From NCBI GenBank assembly GCA_002633005.1, contig NMRA01000283.1, forward strand, positions 62,001-126,000: a stretch of DNA of 64,000 bases. The letters run 5' to 3'. The notes under the pieces were generated by a model. That model worked only from the letters and a program-made list of their open reading frames with translations. It had not been told where the DNA came from and did not search any database. Below are positions 1 through 12,660 of this stretch, one piece after another (within the stretch, counting starts at the first letter, position 1; each line of letters begins with the position of its first letter). Source of the stretch: Phoronis australis (taxonomy: Eukaryota > Phoronida > Phoronidae). A program made the position numbers and the translations under genes.

Positions 1-654
1 TAATTTGCCTAAACAATGTATGCGGACAATTAATCAAATCTCCAATTGTGAAAGGTCGCAAATTGTCTTGAATGTTGTGTTGTTTTTATTATCAATGTCA
101 AAGTGAACTTTTCTAATTTCCGATTCCACATCCTTGATAGTTGTTTGTTTAAGCTATTGGCGTGTACGTAATGCTTATAGACGTAGTAGCTGAATTCTAC
201 AAATGGAAATAATAGGCTTTTAAACACCCATTACTGACCTCTTGAAATTAGGTTAAATAGTTTTTAATAATTCATCACTCGATTGAAGTTTATGATAAAA
301 GTTCATTTTCTAAATAATATATAACGCTGCGTAAACACGACTTTTAGTGAACCTTTGGCCCGTGCGGCCGTTATTTTGCATTTTTAATTTCACGGTGCTC
401 ATTTTTAAACTAAGAAAACCCCTATGCCAAACTCAAGCGGTTGACGGCAGATGACAATGTCCTTAGTTACCTCCGCGGCGACACATCAATGGGGGGTCTA
501 CTGTGGGATTCAGAGAGTTGTGTCCGATATTACAATAAAACCTGATTAAAACAGTCCTGAAGTTGATGAATCGATTTTTTGGCTTTTGAGTATTCTACTT
601 GTTGACATGTCTTATGTAGGGTTCTTATGCTTCATTTTGCCGATTTCCCTTCAG
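1..654. other. Non-coding, probably intron of the receptor gene
   Basis: I see no exon here. The first exon I can support starts after a CAG acceptor at 652-654. An ORF running through that acceptor from 586 has no receptor-like residues before it. The stretch is therefore read as an intron; the signal peptide and N-terminal exons lie to the left of the window. Confidence 0.6.
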
Positions 655-3600
655 TACTGGGTCGATGACCACTTGGTGTGGGAACCCAAGGACTACGGAA
701 ACATCACCAGCATCCGGTTGAAGACACAAAATGTCTGGATCCCGGACATAACACTGTACAACGAGTAAGTATGAAAATTGCTCCACCTGGTGTGAGTTTT
801 GCCATCTGAAGACTGCTATGTTTTGGACTGATTTTCTTTTTATTGCTTATTATCTGATCAACAATTTTTATCTTAAAGCTGTTATTGAACCCGAAATTTG
901 TTTTTAGTGAGCTTTACATATAAAATTGGCGCAGTGGCCCTAGCCTGTTCACCGCTATAAAATTGGTACCAGCTTGTTCCTTACCCTTATGAGATGTGAC
1001 TTCAGAGTTTGCAAGGACCTGACAGTGCGTTGAAACTCCCATGCCAAATGACGTCGTATGGAGGTCGCAAGGTATTGCTCAGCTTGCGAGATCCATGCGA
1101 TGGGCATAAGCGCGTCGCATGGTTATGACCTATAGGAGGCTACCGTTGTTTTTCTTTGTTGCATCTTTGATGGATATAACAATGCAGGGCGCCTGGATAC
1201 AGTACCTTGGGCGCACATCAGCCGTTACCGATAAATACTTGCCATTATCTTTATTATAAGAAAGAAAAACAAAGCGACAAATGGATACACTTATCTACCG
1301 ATCTCTATGCGACCAACTTATGACCTAGTTTTCCGATACCTCGGCTCATAAAATAAACAGCCGTGACATAGCGATTCCGTGTGGAACTTGGTCTCAAATC
1401 AATAATACATTGCTTGCCAATTGTTTGGAAGCTCTGAAATGTTCTCCAATTAGACTAAGACGCAATCGCGTGGTTACCAATTTGGTAACGGCATATGGTT
1501 TAAATCAAAAGTTAGTTTTCATGTTGGAAGGCCTGTTCACAACTGCATTAACAAATTAAAAGTTTTGATATTATGCACGTATAGTGTTTATATACTTTAT
1601 AAAACTGGTTCTCGAGCGCGTGTGACTACATAACATCGAATGAGAAGAGGTAAGATCTTATAAAATTACAAAATCGATTGTAAACATGATATTCTGTAAC
1701 ATTTAAAACAGTGTTTCATACTTGTTTTATCTTTTGCAATTTGAAATATGAGTCATTGACTAATCTGTACGAGAAAATGACACATTCCCGGCGGAAATTA
1801 TCTCTCTACCACTACTAAACCATTTAAATGTCTCACATCACCTTTTCAGTGCTGGCGATAAAGGCATGAAAAACATTTTATTCTATAATGTCAAGTATAC
1901 GAGCGATGGCAACGCCTCCTGGTTAGCTCCGATATTATTTACGAGTTCATGTAAGCTCGAGCTGGCAGCATTCCCATACGATTTACAAAAGTGCAACTTA
2001 ACCCTAGCGTCTTGGACATTTCACGGATACGACTTGGATCTATGGAATGAACGGGAAGACGGCGACCTAGCTGAATTCAACAGCAACGGAGAGTGGGAGG
2101 TTGAAAGCATGCCCGTTACCAGGTGAGACTTTTTTCTAAAAATTACCGCAGTAATATTTATTCAATAACCAGTGCAGTAGTGGGGCGTAGGCGCACGTAG
2201 GCGCAGCCAACCACCCTTTTGGCATTTGTACGTAGCGCCTACGCTCCGTAAGTTACGTTCAGAGCTCAAGGTAATACGGTGGGCTTTGGGCGCCTACTTA
2301 CCTCTTATTTTGCCACTACAGCACTGTCAATAACATGGGTTTCCAGCCATGCTGGCATTGCAGTTTTCGTAAAGACGGTCTTTGATAACGTTGTACACGA
2401 CTGAAAGTTTCATAAGAAATACAGGACATAGGAAGCTTAAGATGATAACGATGCATCCAACTGGCTACGCCCGTTTCGTACGATAACATGTGACCAAAAG
2501 AGGTGACTCAAATACAAAAGTCACTAAAAGAGTCACAACCAGTATTTTCGAAAAAGTACCGCACGCATAGACGCTCGCCACCACAAGAGTTCAGTAAAAA
2601 TGAAACTTATGAAAGGCCCTTGGGTGTTTTGAGGTATCTAGTTTTCTCTCAACTTACACCTCAACTACGTATTCTGGCGAAAAATCTTTTGACACAGATA
2701 ACCCGCTCAAATCAATGGGTGCGAGACTTTGCCAATGAAATGCGGTGGATCTTTGCACTACAGGTTATATGAATCTGTACCATGAACCTCTCGGAAATTT
2801 TAGGAAATTTTCAGACACGTTTTGAAAACAAAAAATTCTGTCAGTCACACATCATTTCGTGTAGCTTCTTACATTTGTTGTACCTCAAATTGTCCAAACA
2901 GTAACGCACTTTTCAACACACATCGAAATATATGGAGTATTTAGGTTTTACATGGGCGGCGCAGCACTGAAAGGAGTGGGGAGCTAAAGTCCCCTCACCC
3001 CCCCTGTGATGCACAGCCTATAGACCACGTGCGGCGTAGCACTGAAAAAGTGGGGCTATAGCCCCTCCCGCCACCCCGCCCATGTTTTATTTACTGCAAC
3101 GCATCATAAATTTCAGGACGGTGAAGTACTACAACTGTTGCAAAGAACCCTACCCGTCTCTAACGTACACCATACGCATGCGCCGAATGCCTCTGTTCTA
3201 CACATTTAACCTGCTCGTGCCTTGTGTCGTGATCACGGCCATTACAGCCGTGGGATTTTACCTGCCGCCGGACTCCGGCGAGAAATGTTCGCTTATGATC
3301 ACCATAATGCTCTCATTGACTGTCTTCCTGCTGATGGTGGCGGAAAGCATGCCACCGTCGTCCGTTGCCATTCCTCTCATTGGTAAGTCAAACTCCAAAT
3401 CTAATGCGATGAGTTCCAGAGACTCAGAACATTCTAATAGTCTAAGTTCTTACAAATTCTAATGGTGAAACAATGATTCGGGTAGAAACGATACCAAAAG
3501 ATACGTAATGTACACAGATGCGCTTAAAGGGATACCGAACCCTGTTTTGAAGATTTCAACCAATCCTCGTTCTGTCACCTGCTAATGCATCGTTGGCGTT

Positions 3601-6600
3601 AACCTTGAAAGATATCATAAAGGCAGGAATCAATTAAAAACTCACACTCTCTATCTCACAAATTGGATATTTCGATCTTTGGTGGGAGGTATTTTCCCAC
3701 AGTTGCCGTTTGCCGTGTTATTCGCTAAAAGCGTGCAGTGTAGGTCACGCTGCCCACAGACTTTGAACGGAGTTTCAAAATTTCTTCCAAACTTTTTAGG
3801 ATTGTCGAGGGTTACTGAGCATTATTTTGTTTCAGAGAACTGGATGGGAGAGTCGTTTTTAGTATCTGCTAATAAGCTAAAACCGGGTTTGATATCCTTT
3901 TAAAATGATCGCGTTGAGAGAAAGTTACGCTATTCAAAAAGGCAATAGGTAATACTGTATGTGAAAATAATATCCATACATTGATTCCCAAATGAAAGCG
4001 CAAATAATCAATTTTTATGGCAGCGCTGTATGCTATCCTATATTTCCGAAAACCTCTGCTCGTCCTTGTGAGCGTCGAATCAATCTCATCGAAAGAACCA
4101 TGCTTACGAATTGTCGACAATTGACGCAGGGTTTTCGAATTCTGGATTCCGAAGTGGCTGCTCTAGACAAATCACATTACATTTGGGTTTTGCACATCTA
4201 TAAGCAGTGTTGTTGTCTCTCCCCTTTAGGTTGGTATTTCGCCGCCTCCATCATACTCGTTGCCATTTCTACTACACTCACAGTCGTCATCATAGCCACA
4301 CATCACAAAGGAAACCACAACAAAATTGTTCCACCCTGGATCAGGAAGCTCGTGCTTTGTTACCTTGCAACGCTTATAGGGCGGAGGAAGATGGTAAAAG
4401 AGATGGCTTGCACGTCAATGTATAAGGTAAAAGATTCAGAGAACGACTGCTGTATTAACGGATCAAAAATCGCCATTTTAAAAGTACACGTAAGCACAAA
4501 ATAACCGATGAGCTTCATTCCGACCAGGAAATAAGGAGTGTAAAGTTGCTTTACTGTCTTTAAGATAGTAGTGTTACCTTAGGACACTGCGACTGTCGAA
4601 TATTTTCCAAATGTCGACAAAAAATCCGAGTTCTGCAAGAAGGCAAATTGACATTTCTAGTTTTCTGCGGTTCTACCATACATTAAATACTAGGCGACAT
4701 GACGGTTCGACCGCAGTTGTTCTCAGGTGGCGAGCAGAACGGACGTAGGACAATCTCGTCTGCTGAAGGAAAAGTCCTGACGCATCTCGGAGTATTTTAC
4801 CCTCTGACACAGCGCCTCCTATACTGAAAAGTAGCACTGTGGAAACATCAACGACACACGGAATTCCGTGTGTGGGTATCAATGCGCATGCCTAGGTCGG
4901 AAGTATACCGATCACAGCGCCACCACTTGCACACGTTTTTATGTACTGTACTTGTTTGCGTTTAAGCCACTGGATCGGGATTCTCATGATTTTGCTTACT
5001 TCGATCACTACCGTTTTAATAAATTGTAACTATTCAAGTCAAAGGTGGTCGCCATACGTAAACTGAAAGGGAGTTTCCCAGAAATCAACCAATGGGAATG
5101 ACTGTGTAGGAGTATTTATCTATGGTTATACCGTGGGCGGAATAGAGTTCATGGTACATTTTACCTAAACAACGTTCAATGTACCTTTAATATCTAGTTA
5201 TTCGCCTAGCATTGCTATGCACTGTTAGTTACTATACAAGAAAAAAATTATCCATTGATTTACTTCAATTGGTGTACTTTTGATTCAATGTCTACAACAA
5301 CTACCGAACGGACATGACTACGATCATTACATTTTGAGTGTAAAGCTTTTATCGACGTATAAGGGAAACGTTTGGACGTGCTTTATTGAAACAATACGCT
5401 TGTTTGCTAGCAGATGCACACATGCCATTTTTAAGCGCACATGATACTTTTTAGACTGGCATTATCATTTACATTTGGTCTCTTAACTTGCACAATATGT
5501 TTTGTGTATTGCAATCGATCCTGGCAGCAACTAAACGCGAATTCATCCGTAAGCCAATTTCTCTGTTCTGGGATACTGTGGTAATGGTAGTAACGGACAA
5601 ACTTTCTGTTGCTATCCTGACGAAGACCCACCATGTTTTAAAGATTGCACACACACACACACACACATTGATTTGTCGGAGATTAAAATCGTGCTCACTT
5701 GGCAAATATCAATAACCTTCTTATATTTGCGAAGTGCCTGTCTTTCCTGTTTGTGTGAAAAATAGCGATCGTTCAACGCTCAAAGTATTGAACACGATAC
5801 CCATAATTCTATTTCTATTGTCTACGTGAGAACACTCAACACTCGTAAGACAAATTTCATTGTACTTCCATCTACATTCGATTTTCAATTTTCGTTTTGC
5901 ATACTGGAAATGGAATACTGAACAAAAGGTATATTTTAGTTTTCGTTTTACGTATTAAAATCCCTGCATGAACGGAATGCCCAGTGATTTGAAAGCGTTA
6001 AACGTTGGCTTGTATGTTTTTATCCAGGCCTTGAACGACCAGCTGCATATACATGTAGGTCGATGTACATGTACAGACAATAAATAATTTGAACTCTGTG
6101 TATTAGTACATTCTTTGATTTCTTAGGATCTTTGAACAATTTCTGCTTTGACCTTGGCCCATAGCAGACAATGAAACTTCATCCAGATTAGTAAAGCGAG
6201 AATAATAGTTTAACAAATTGTTATCTTTAATTGAAAATATTCACAACGTTGCTGTTCAGATGGGCATGAATTGTAATTTTTCAACCTTCATTTATGTACA
6301 TGTAAAACCATATGTGCCTGTCGCTCAGCTTCAGTGGCAGTGTGCTTAATAGTGCTAGTGGTGGTCTGTTCAGTTTACTGTAAGTGACCAGTTATACACT
6401 GTACATGTATAAGCTATTAGTTTTGAAATTTAAGCTTAAGTTAGGAGCTTGCTTATCTTTCTTCAAGGAGATTTACAATATATTGATAGAAGTCCCATAT
6501 TTTGAAAGTGTACTGTATAAACAGGACTTTTGTCTCCTTTGTGGACACAGGTGTAGTAATTAGATTAAAGTCTCACATTGAGTAGCTTGAAGAAACTAAA

Positions 6601-9118
6601 AACACGGAATCTGCTGCAACCAAGCATGGCTTCGATGCGTAGTTGAGCAATACTGCAACAGATGTTTAGAGATATTTTAGAAACATATTTTCCCGTGATG
6701 AAGTTTTGTATTTTATTTTGGAAAAGTTCAGAAAGGCTTATTCTAGAAAGGTTAATCCTACGCACTGAGGATTTTCGCCTCCCACGCATAGAACATTTCC
6801 CTTCGCAATTTTTAGACTCAGGCTTTGATCTGAAAAACTGCTCTTTTTACAGGCGATGGCAAGACAATATGACCGCTCAATCAGATCAAACGTAATCACA
6901 ACTCCAGCCAGCTGGAGTTGGCGAATTGTTCTGTTATACATTATAATACTCAAAGCTTTGACGAAATTCAGTGATACAATCCAAAAGCCCTGAATACGTT
7001 TTTCGATCTTACATCGATTGCAGCTCTTTAAGTATATTTACATTTGTTGAAGAACTAGAATCGTGAAAAACTTTAATGTGTGTTCATTAGAACGATATTA
7101 TTGATCGGTAAAGTATCACGCGCCAAGTACAATGTACTCTTTACAACATAAGGAAACGACACGATCGTAAACGTTTCGTATTCATTGCATGCTTAGGAAA
7201 ACCGCCGCGCGTAATTCAAGTAAAAGTTCTTAAAGATACTTTTTCGTTCACATGAACATTCACCAAGTAAGAACACACCATGAGTTTCGTCAATTGAAAG
7301 AAATCACTGAAATGTAAACATTTCGTAGCTTTCAGCCCTGTTTGTGTTTGCCTTATTTTACTAATTGATCTTTCAATTTTTTAAGTGGGTGGTGTTTACT
7401 TGAGAACTTTATTACATATGGCGGCAGTTGAGTAAGTACCCATAATGCATGAGTCAGCTGTCACTCACTACGGCATCCATTTTAGGTGGTGGTTCACCGC
7501 CAGAAATAAAAATTAAACCAAAGAATTCAAATCAAATTCAATTAAAAATGAAAATATTTGGAGTTGTGATGAATAAGCATTATTTGAACTTACCTTCCAA
7601 TAGAACTAAGTTGCGTTAAAATACACTTCATGAAACTTTTATATAAAGTGAAGCGAAAAGGGTATCTTTAAAATAAATTTGATTCATACTTGCACGTACT
7701 GCCTTAGCATAGGCCAATCATTTCTAAAACTGTTCTCAAAATTCATTTACCATACTAGCATTGGTTTCTACCACCAATCGAGAGGTCACCTGCGCCGATT
7801 GGTGTGAGGCAATACCGAAGCGGGCTAATCCCGGTATTTTCTAACTTTTTGTCTATGCCTACTGGTTTGCTTGCCAGTGATAGATTTCAAATTAATTTGA
7901 TCGACAAATCATGAGCGTCAGGACAGGGAAATTTACTACCTTGAAATAAAATAAAACCGATATGTTTTCATAATGTCTATAACTAAAATAAACTTAACTG
8001 ATATTTCCAAACGCCTTAGGTGAGGACAGAATCTTCTATTTCTATATTGGGAAGCACTTGATGACTAGCATGCACGCATACTTGAAACTCTGCTTCCGTC
8101 ACTAAAAAATACCCCATTGCCGAAAACAAGTGACAAAAATTTGAACATCAGATAAAATTATGATAAAATCGTTTTATCATGGGAGTGTGGAAAAGCTTGG
8201 GGTGTACTGTGTCTGGTTGAATGAACTGGGCCCGTGATTTAACATTTGCGCTCGAAATCGATCGAGAAATTATTTAAAAAATTTTACAGTCTGTTTAATA
8301 CGAAGTTCAGATAAGAGTCTGTTCTTCTATACTGGAGTATGTTATAATGACTTGTGAATCTTTTCCCTCTGTGTCTGTACTTGATGACAACAGGGTCCGG
8401 GGTCTAATATTTGTACTCTTGTTTGTCCCCGTCCCTAGATTCGAGCTACACACTCGAGTAAACGTCGAACTTTCAAGTTCTGACTCTTACTTGTTGCTTG
8501 AATTCTGACATCATCAAGTGCATGCTAGGATTAGACAACCCTTCGCGTAAACCAAAGTGTACTCCAGCATAGAATAATAGACACACAGCCTGAGGTCGCA
8601 TAAAAGTAGAACAGAAAATGTCAAAAACAATTTCGAGATCGATACCGACTACAAAGAATAGATCCCGGGCACTGGGCGTTTCTGATGCTCGCTGTAAACA
8701 GTGAGTAAGGAGGAAACGCCCCTTTAATTATATTTCGGAATATGTTTTTCGAGAATCACTAAATCTGATATATTGTTTTCAGGGGTCGAAGACCCAGGGT
8801 TCATTTTCCGTTACGCCGACTCTGGAGGATAAAGCCGCGGAGAGTATTGTCATGAACAGTATCAATCTTGAACAGCCGGCAGTTACAGGACTCTTGCGGA
8901 TGCCAGTGAAAAGCACAAATTCAAAAACAAACCAGCTTTTGTCCAGGATTGCCACGCACACGCAATACTTATGTGATATAGCCGAGTCTAAGGACACAGC
9001 ATCGAAGGTGTCAGAAGAATGGCAAATGGTCGCCATTATATTGGACAGGTTTTGCTTTTACCTCTTTGGCATTGTTGTGATAACTTTCGGCGTATTTATG
9101 TTTACATATTCGCCGTAA
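655..9118 (+). CDS. Nicotinic acetylcholine receptor alpha-type subunit (5' partial)
   Basis: Subunit of a pentameric, acetylcholine-gated cation channel in the plasma membrane. Exons 655-764, 1850-2122, 3117-3382, 4230-4426 and 8783-9118 join in phase and give 393 residues and a stop. Visible in order: loop A (WIPDITLYN, 28-36); Cys-loop C71 and C85, 13 residues apart, with FPYD; loop B SWTF at 91-94; loop [11 protein letters not shown] (132-141), whose adjacent cysteines mark an alpha subunit; M1 about 153-177; M2 about 184-204 with GEK before it, Leu at 9' and Glu at 20', the cation-channel pattern; M3 in the 4230 exon; a cytoplasmic loop; M4 about 363-388, ending TYSP. NIT, NAS and NLT are possible glycosylation sites. 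Known families with these motifs are the alpha7/alpha9-like groups; which one is unresolved. The start codon lies outside the window. Confidence 0.93.
2162..2334. mobile_element. 157-bp hAT-like MITE with 8-bp target duplication
   Basis: The element is 2170-2326. It begins CAGTGCAGTAGTGG and ends with the reverse complement of CAGTGCTGTAGTGG, one mismatch in 14. The 8 bp TCAATAAC occur immediately before (2162-2169) and after (2327-2334). CAG-type ends and an 8-bp duplication are what hAT transposases leave. It has no coding capacity and lies in a receptor-gene intron. Confidence 0.85.
2962..3082. repeat. Two tandem ~50-bp GC-rich repeats
   Basis: Two similar units, each starting near GCGGCG(C/T)AGCACTGAAA and running into a GTGGGG...CCCCTC partial palindrome, sit side by side just upstream of the acceptor at 3117. 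They are more GC-rich than the surrounding intron. Probably an interspersed-repeat fragment. Confidence 0.55.
3676..3910. repeat. Old interspersed repeat, copy 1
   Basis: Diverged but collinear with 14585-14810. Shared landmarks in the same order are a C/T-CCACAGTTGxCGT stretch, a gap, ACTTTTxxGGxxTGxCGAxGGTTAC, and GGGTTTxxTATC near the end. It lies in the receptor intron between the M2 and M3 exons. The class is unknown. Confidence 0.5.
5648..5667. repeat. (CA)10 microsatellite
   Basis: Ten uninterrupted CA dinucleotides within the large receptor intron. Confidence 0.95.
8390..8650. repeat. Interspersed repeat, copy 1 of a pair with 12255-12660
   Basis: It shares with 12255-12660, in the same order, GGTCCGGGGTCTAATxTTTGTACTC-like text, an ACTCxAGTAAAxxTCGAA segment, AGCATAGAATAATAGACAC and a following AAAAGTAGAxxAGAAAATG. 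The copies are substantially diverged and copy 2 is longer in the middle. No coding capacity or clear terminal structure. Confidence 0.65.
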
Positions 9119-9428
9119 CTGAAAAAGAACTAGAATGGTGCATCGGAGAACAAAGGGGAACTTCCACAGACATGGTACCCAGGAAGGTGTCTTGGTAAAT
9201 TGCTCGACAGAATATTATACGAGTGAAAGTACTACGCAATTGGTAGACATTTTCCATTTCCGCAAACAGACGACTCGAGTCTATCCTGGGAATAGAAAAT
9301 GAAACGTTTATAACAAAGTTCAAGAGCGATTCTGAGCGTGCTTTCGTGTGCAACTGTGTTTGCATTTATTTGTATAGATTGCAAGGATGAAAGCACAAGT
9401 AATGGCAAGGAGTATTGAGGTGAAAATT

Positions 9429-9434
9429 AATAAA
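9429..9434 (+). promoter_or_regulatory. Poly(A) signal of the receptor gene
   Basis: First AATAAA after the receptor stop codon, about 310 bp downstream. This would give a short 3' UTR. Confidence 0.5.
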
Positions 9435-12028
9435 TGGAGCCGTTTTATTTAAGCACTAGATACAAATGTGTACGACATCAATATCAAATCAAAGCAAGTG
9501 GGGTGAATTCACGTTAATCAAGTAAAACATCAGTATAATTTGAATTTTATTAAATTGAAAGGATTGTTATCGACGTTTTTCACAGTGGAACAACCAAAGC
9601 GAGTGATAGTGTGTTTTCGCGGGAATTTCCGACCAAACGATGAGAGCTTTTGGAAAAAGTCTCCGGGATGCTCATATTCGGATATCTGTTTATCTGGCAA
9701 GGTTGTATGCTGTAGTGCGCCTACTGTGAATTAACTATCAGGCTGTCCAGGCTCCTTGTTTCTTCAAACCCACAGCTCGAGAAATACGCTTCTCCTTTTC
9801 CTGAAGACGTACTTGTACTTCGTCCGTGGCAAGACAATCTTTCCCACAAGAAGTTGTCCACATCTTAAACGTGGTCACCTAGAACCTTCTAACCCAAGGA
9901 ATACTTACAGTATAGTATGAAATGCATGTGTCGAAGTATAGTGCTACATCTTCCTCTGCACACCAATTTTCCTTCCTACAAAAACACCAGTCTTCACTCT
10001 ATACTAATGTCTCCATCTTCCACAGAGTCAAAAAACACAGTTTACATTCCTCCATTATGGATGCAGGCCCGTAGCCAGCGTTGCGAAGGAGGAGGTTCGA
10101 ATTTCTTGAACGGTGGACCATTGATACTTTGCAAATATCGACACTGTCGAGTTTCATTAAGGCCCGGCCTCAGTTGACACAGCTTAATCAGGGGGAAGGA
10201 AAATTCTTATACACAACGATGACTCTCAGCTCTATGTTTTTGGTATGAGACGGAGTTAATAGTATTACCAGAGATGGGGATGCCGTGACGGTAGCTGGCA
10301 AACTTAGAACGGGAATCAGTTCTGATGTAACCTGGTCCAAAACGTTCTCACGTCACTTCCTGTCAAATTGTCAAATCAGGCATGCTTAAATGAGTGATTA
10401 CACCTACTCAGACAAAAAATGTTTATTCGGAGAATAATTGACAAAATTTTTATCTACTTATATTTTTGTTACTTAAATTGCTTACGCGTTGGAAATGGGA
10501 ACAGCCCACTACTCACCATGCCGTTCTCCATTTCGAAGTTTCACTACTTCAAAAGTTCACTACTACTAAAATATCTAACTTTTTCAACTCGTTTGTAATT
10601 TTTACATTTTACATGAAAAATGAATGATACTTCGGTTATTAGATAAACTGAATGGTGTACTTATACCGAAAACAACACCCTGGTGCACTAAAATACTTTT
10701 GTTTGGATTTCATGCGCATGCGAAATTGCCCGCATGTCTTACGAATATGGAAAAATTAGAAATTGCATTTTAAAAAAATGGAGATGAATTATCAGCCACG
10801 ATACATTCATCAAATCCATATCAAGGTCTCATCAGTTCACAGCGCAAATGAAAAGTTTAGGGCCTCTGCGCCTGAACCTCACCCACCGGAACCACGCACA
10901 CGGCCGGGTTGAAATTAAATGTGCTTAACAGGCTTTTCTCTGCCAGTCTTCACGAAGTCAGAGAGTCCCATTCAGTCTTCCTAAATTTAAAACCGTTGGT
11001 CACCGCAGCAGTTAAATGTCTGCTTTTTAGCAACGACGTAGGACTGCCTTTAGTGAACTTAACGTTTGCATCTACTGCATTTAAGCACGGAAACGCACAC
11101 ACGTGTACACGCATGCATGTCAATTCACTAATCCACAATCGAAGTGGACACTGGATGAAAAGCATACCTGTATTTGATGAACACCTTCGATTCCACATTT
11201 TAAAACGCCTGCCCTTTACCGTACTATGCTAGCAAGCAATGTCAGAAAAGAAACCGACTTTCTGCTGTTTTGTTTCTTGGTCGATTTTAAGGCATTTACA
11301 CCGCACTACATTTTGGGAGCTCTCTAGCTGCTATGTAGCTTATCTACGTACAGACATTTACTTCTAGACTCCCTTTTTACCCTACCACGTGACGTATGTT
11401 CAATGCCGATGAGTAACATAAAAGCCTCCGCTAATGGTCTGCATAGTGTCATCTACCCAAATACATGGGCCACTCGGGCGAAGTTTGCCCCCGGGGTACG
11501 GCCCGATGGTTACGTGAAGCGCTTTGAATCAGAAGCAAATTCAAAATTATTACTAACTTAGCTTTCATTGTAGTTAGTAGTACCAGTACATGTATCTGCA
11601 ATAATTTTGTTGTTGTCCATCTGTATCCTATCTCTAACGAATAAGCTGGGGCTGGACCTTTTCCTCGGAGGGGGTAGGAGGGTTCGATCGAACCCCTCGA
11701 CCCCCCCCCCCCTGCTACGGCCTGGGATGGCGTTTGTAGGTTCACAGCCGAAGTCATCATGTAGACGCAAGAAACTTGCGATATTGTTGCGGCGAGAAAT
11801 CTTCGTTTAAGGAGCGAAAGTAGTGAATTCTATAATCTAGTTCAAACATCAACGTCACTGTCCAGTCACTTCATAGGTCGCCTAGCGTAAGCTGGTAAGA
11901 TCTCAAATGTACTCGTGAAACACTTGCCTTTATCTCGCGTTATTTGCATGGTCTTGCCTTTTTGCTAGTCTCTTTCGTCTACGGCAGCCCTGCTGAAACT
12001 AGAAGGCATGCCAAACCATTTGCCCTAC
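9435..12028. other. Intergenic, no supported gene
   Basis: Short ORFs here (the longest is 107 codons at 10909-11232) show no recognisable motif and no exon-like pattern. GCCCGTAGCCAG-type repeat ends occur at about 10069 and, inverted, near a C tract at 11700-11720. Confidence 0.6.
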
Positions 12029-12191
12029 CAGGGGCGGATCCAGGATTTTGAGTAGGGGGGAGGCACGGCAGAGTATTAGCCGAGATTTTTCCCGTCGGAC
12101 ATTCCCACCCCACAACTGTCAAATTGAATCTGGGAGAATTTTAGGGTGGCCATGTCCCCATTGGCCCCCCTCTAAATCCATCACTGCCTAC
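12024..12191. mobile_element. 158-bp CAG-ended inverted-repeat element
   Basis: The element 12029-12186 begins CAGGGGCGGATCCAG and ends with the reverse complement of CAGTGATGGATTTAG. CCTAC directly precedes it (12024-12028) and follows it (12187-12191), consistent with a 5-bp target duplication. Both ends run into G-rich tracts. Non-autonomous; hAT-like by termini only. Confidence 0.6.
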
Positions 12192-12254
12192 CAACGGTTG
12201 ACTATATGTAGCATACGCTATGCTGCTGCATCAGATAGACCATGCACTGCTAAA

Positions 12255-12660
12255 GGACACCCACGAGGCCCGGAATCTAATTTTTGTACTCGAAACGAAC
12301 TCAAAATTAGTTTTTGCAATTTCTCTGATACTTTTACGCGAACTCAACATAAGTGATTATTAGACTGTGTTCGAATACATCATAGTTTATGCATATGAGT
12401 TTCTAGTCCCAGTTTGCACTTGATGAACCTTATACATGTATTCGAGTTACGAACTCCAGTAAAGCTCGAAATTTCGAGTTCAAACTCTAACTTTTAGTCT
12501 CAATGTTGGCTTTATCAACTGAAACTAGGACAAAAATTATCCACGTAAGTCATTATGTACTCGAGCATAGAATAATAGACACTTACCTTGAGTTCGCACA
12601 AAAGTAGAGTAGAAAATGCCAAACAAAATTTCGAGTTCCATTTCGAGCAAAAAGATTAAA
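12255..12660. repeat. Interspersed repeat, copy 2 of a pair with 8390-8650
   Basis: Same order of shared words as copy 1, including AGCATAGAATAATAGACAC and an AAAAGTAGAGTAGAAAATG segment. It begins right after GGCCCGGAATCTAATTTTTG. Confidence 0.65.

Larger units (their letters stand above)
4427..8782. other. 4.4-kb intron of the receptor gene
   Basis: Donor GTAAAA after TATAAG and acceptor TTTTCAG before the M4 exon. It holds a (CA)10 run at 5648-5667 and an interspersed repeat at 8390-8650. I see no exon with family similarity. If the donor is not used, the frame runs on 26 codons to a stop at 4502-4504. Confidence 0.7.

Noticed and set aside
2503-2772. 89-codon ORF in a receptor intron
   Set aside because: No family motif; does not fit the receptor reading phases; intronic.
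10909-11232. 107-codon ORF overlapping an antisense ORF of similar size
   Set aside because: No recognisable domain and no splice or promoter context; could arise by chance.
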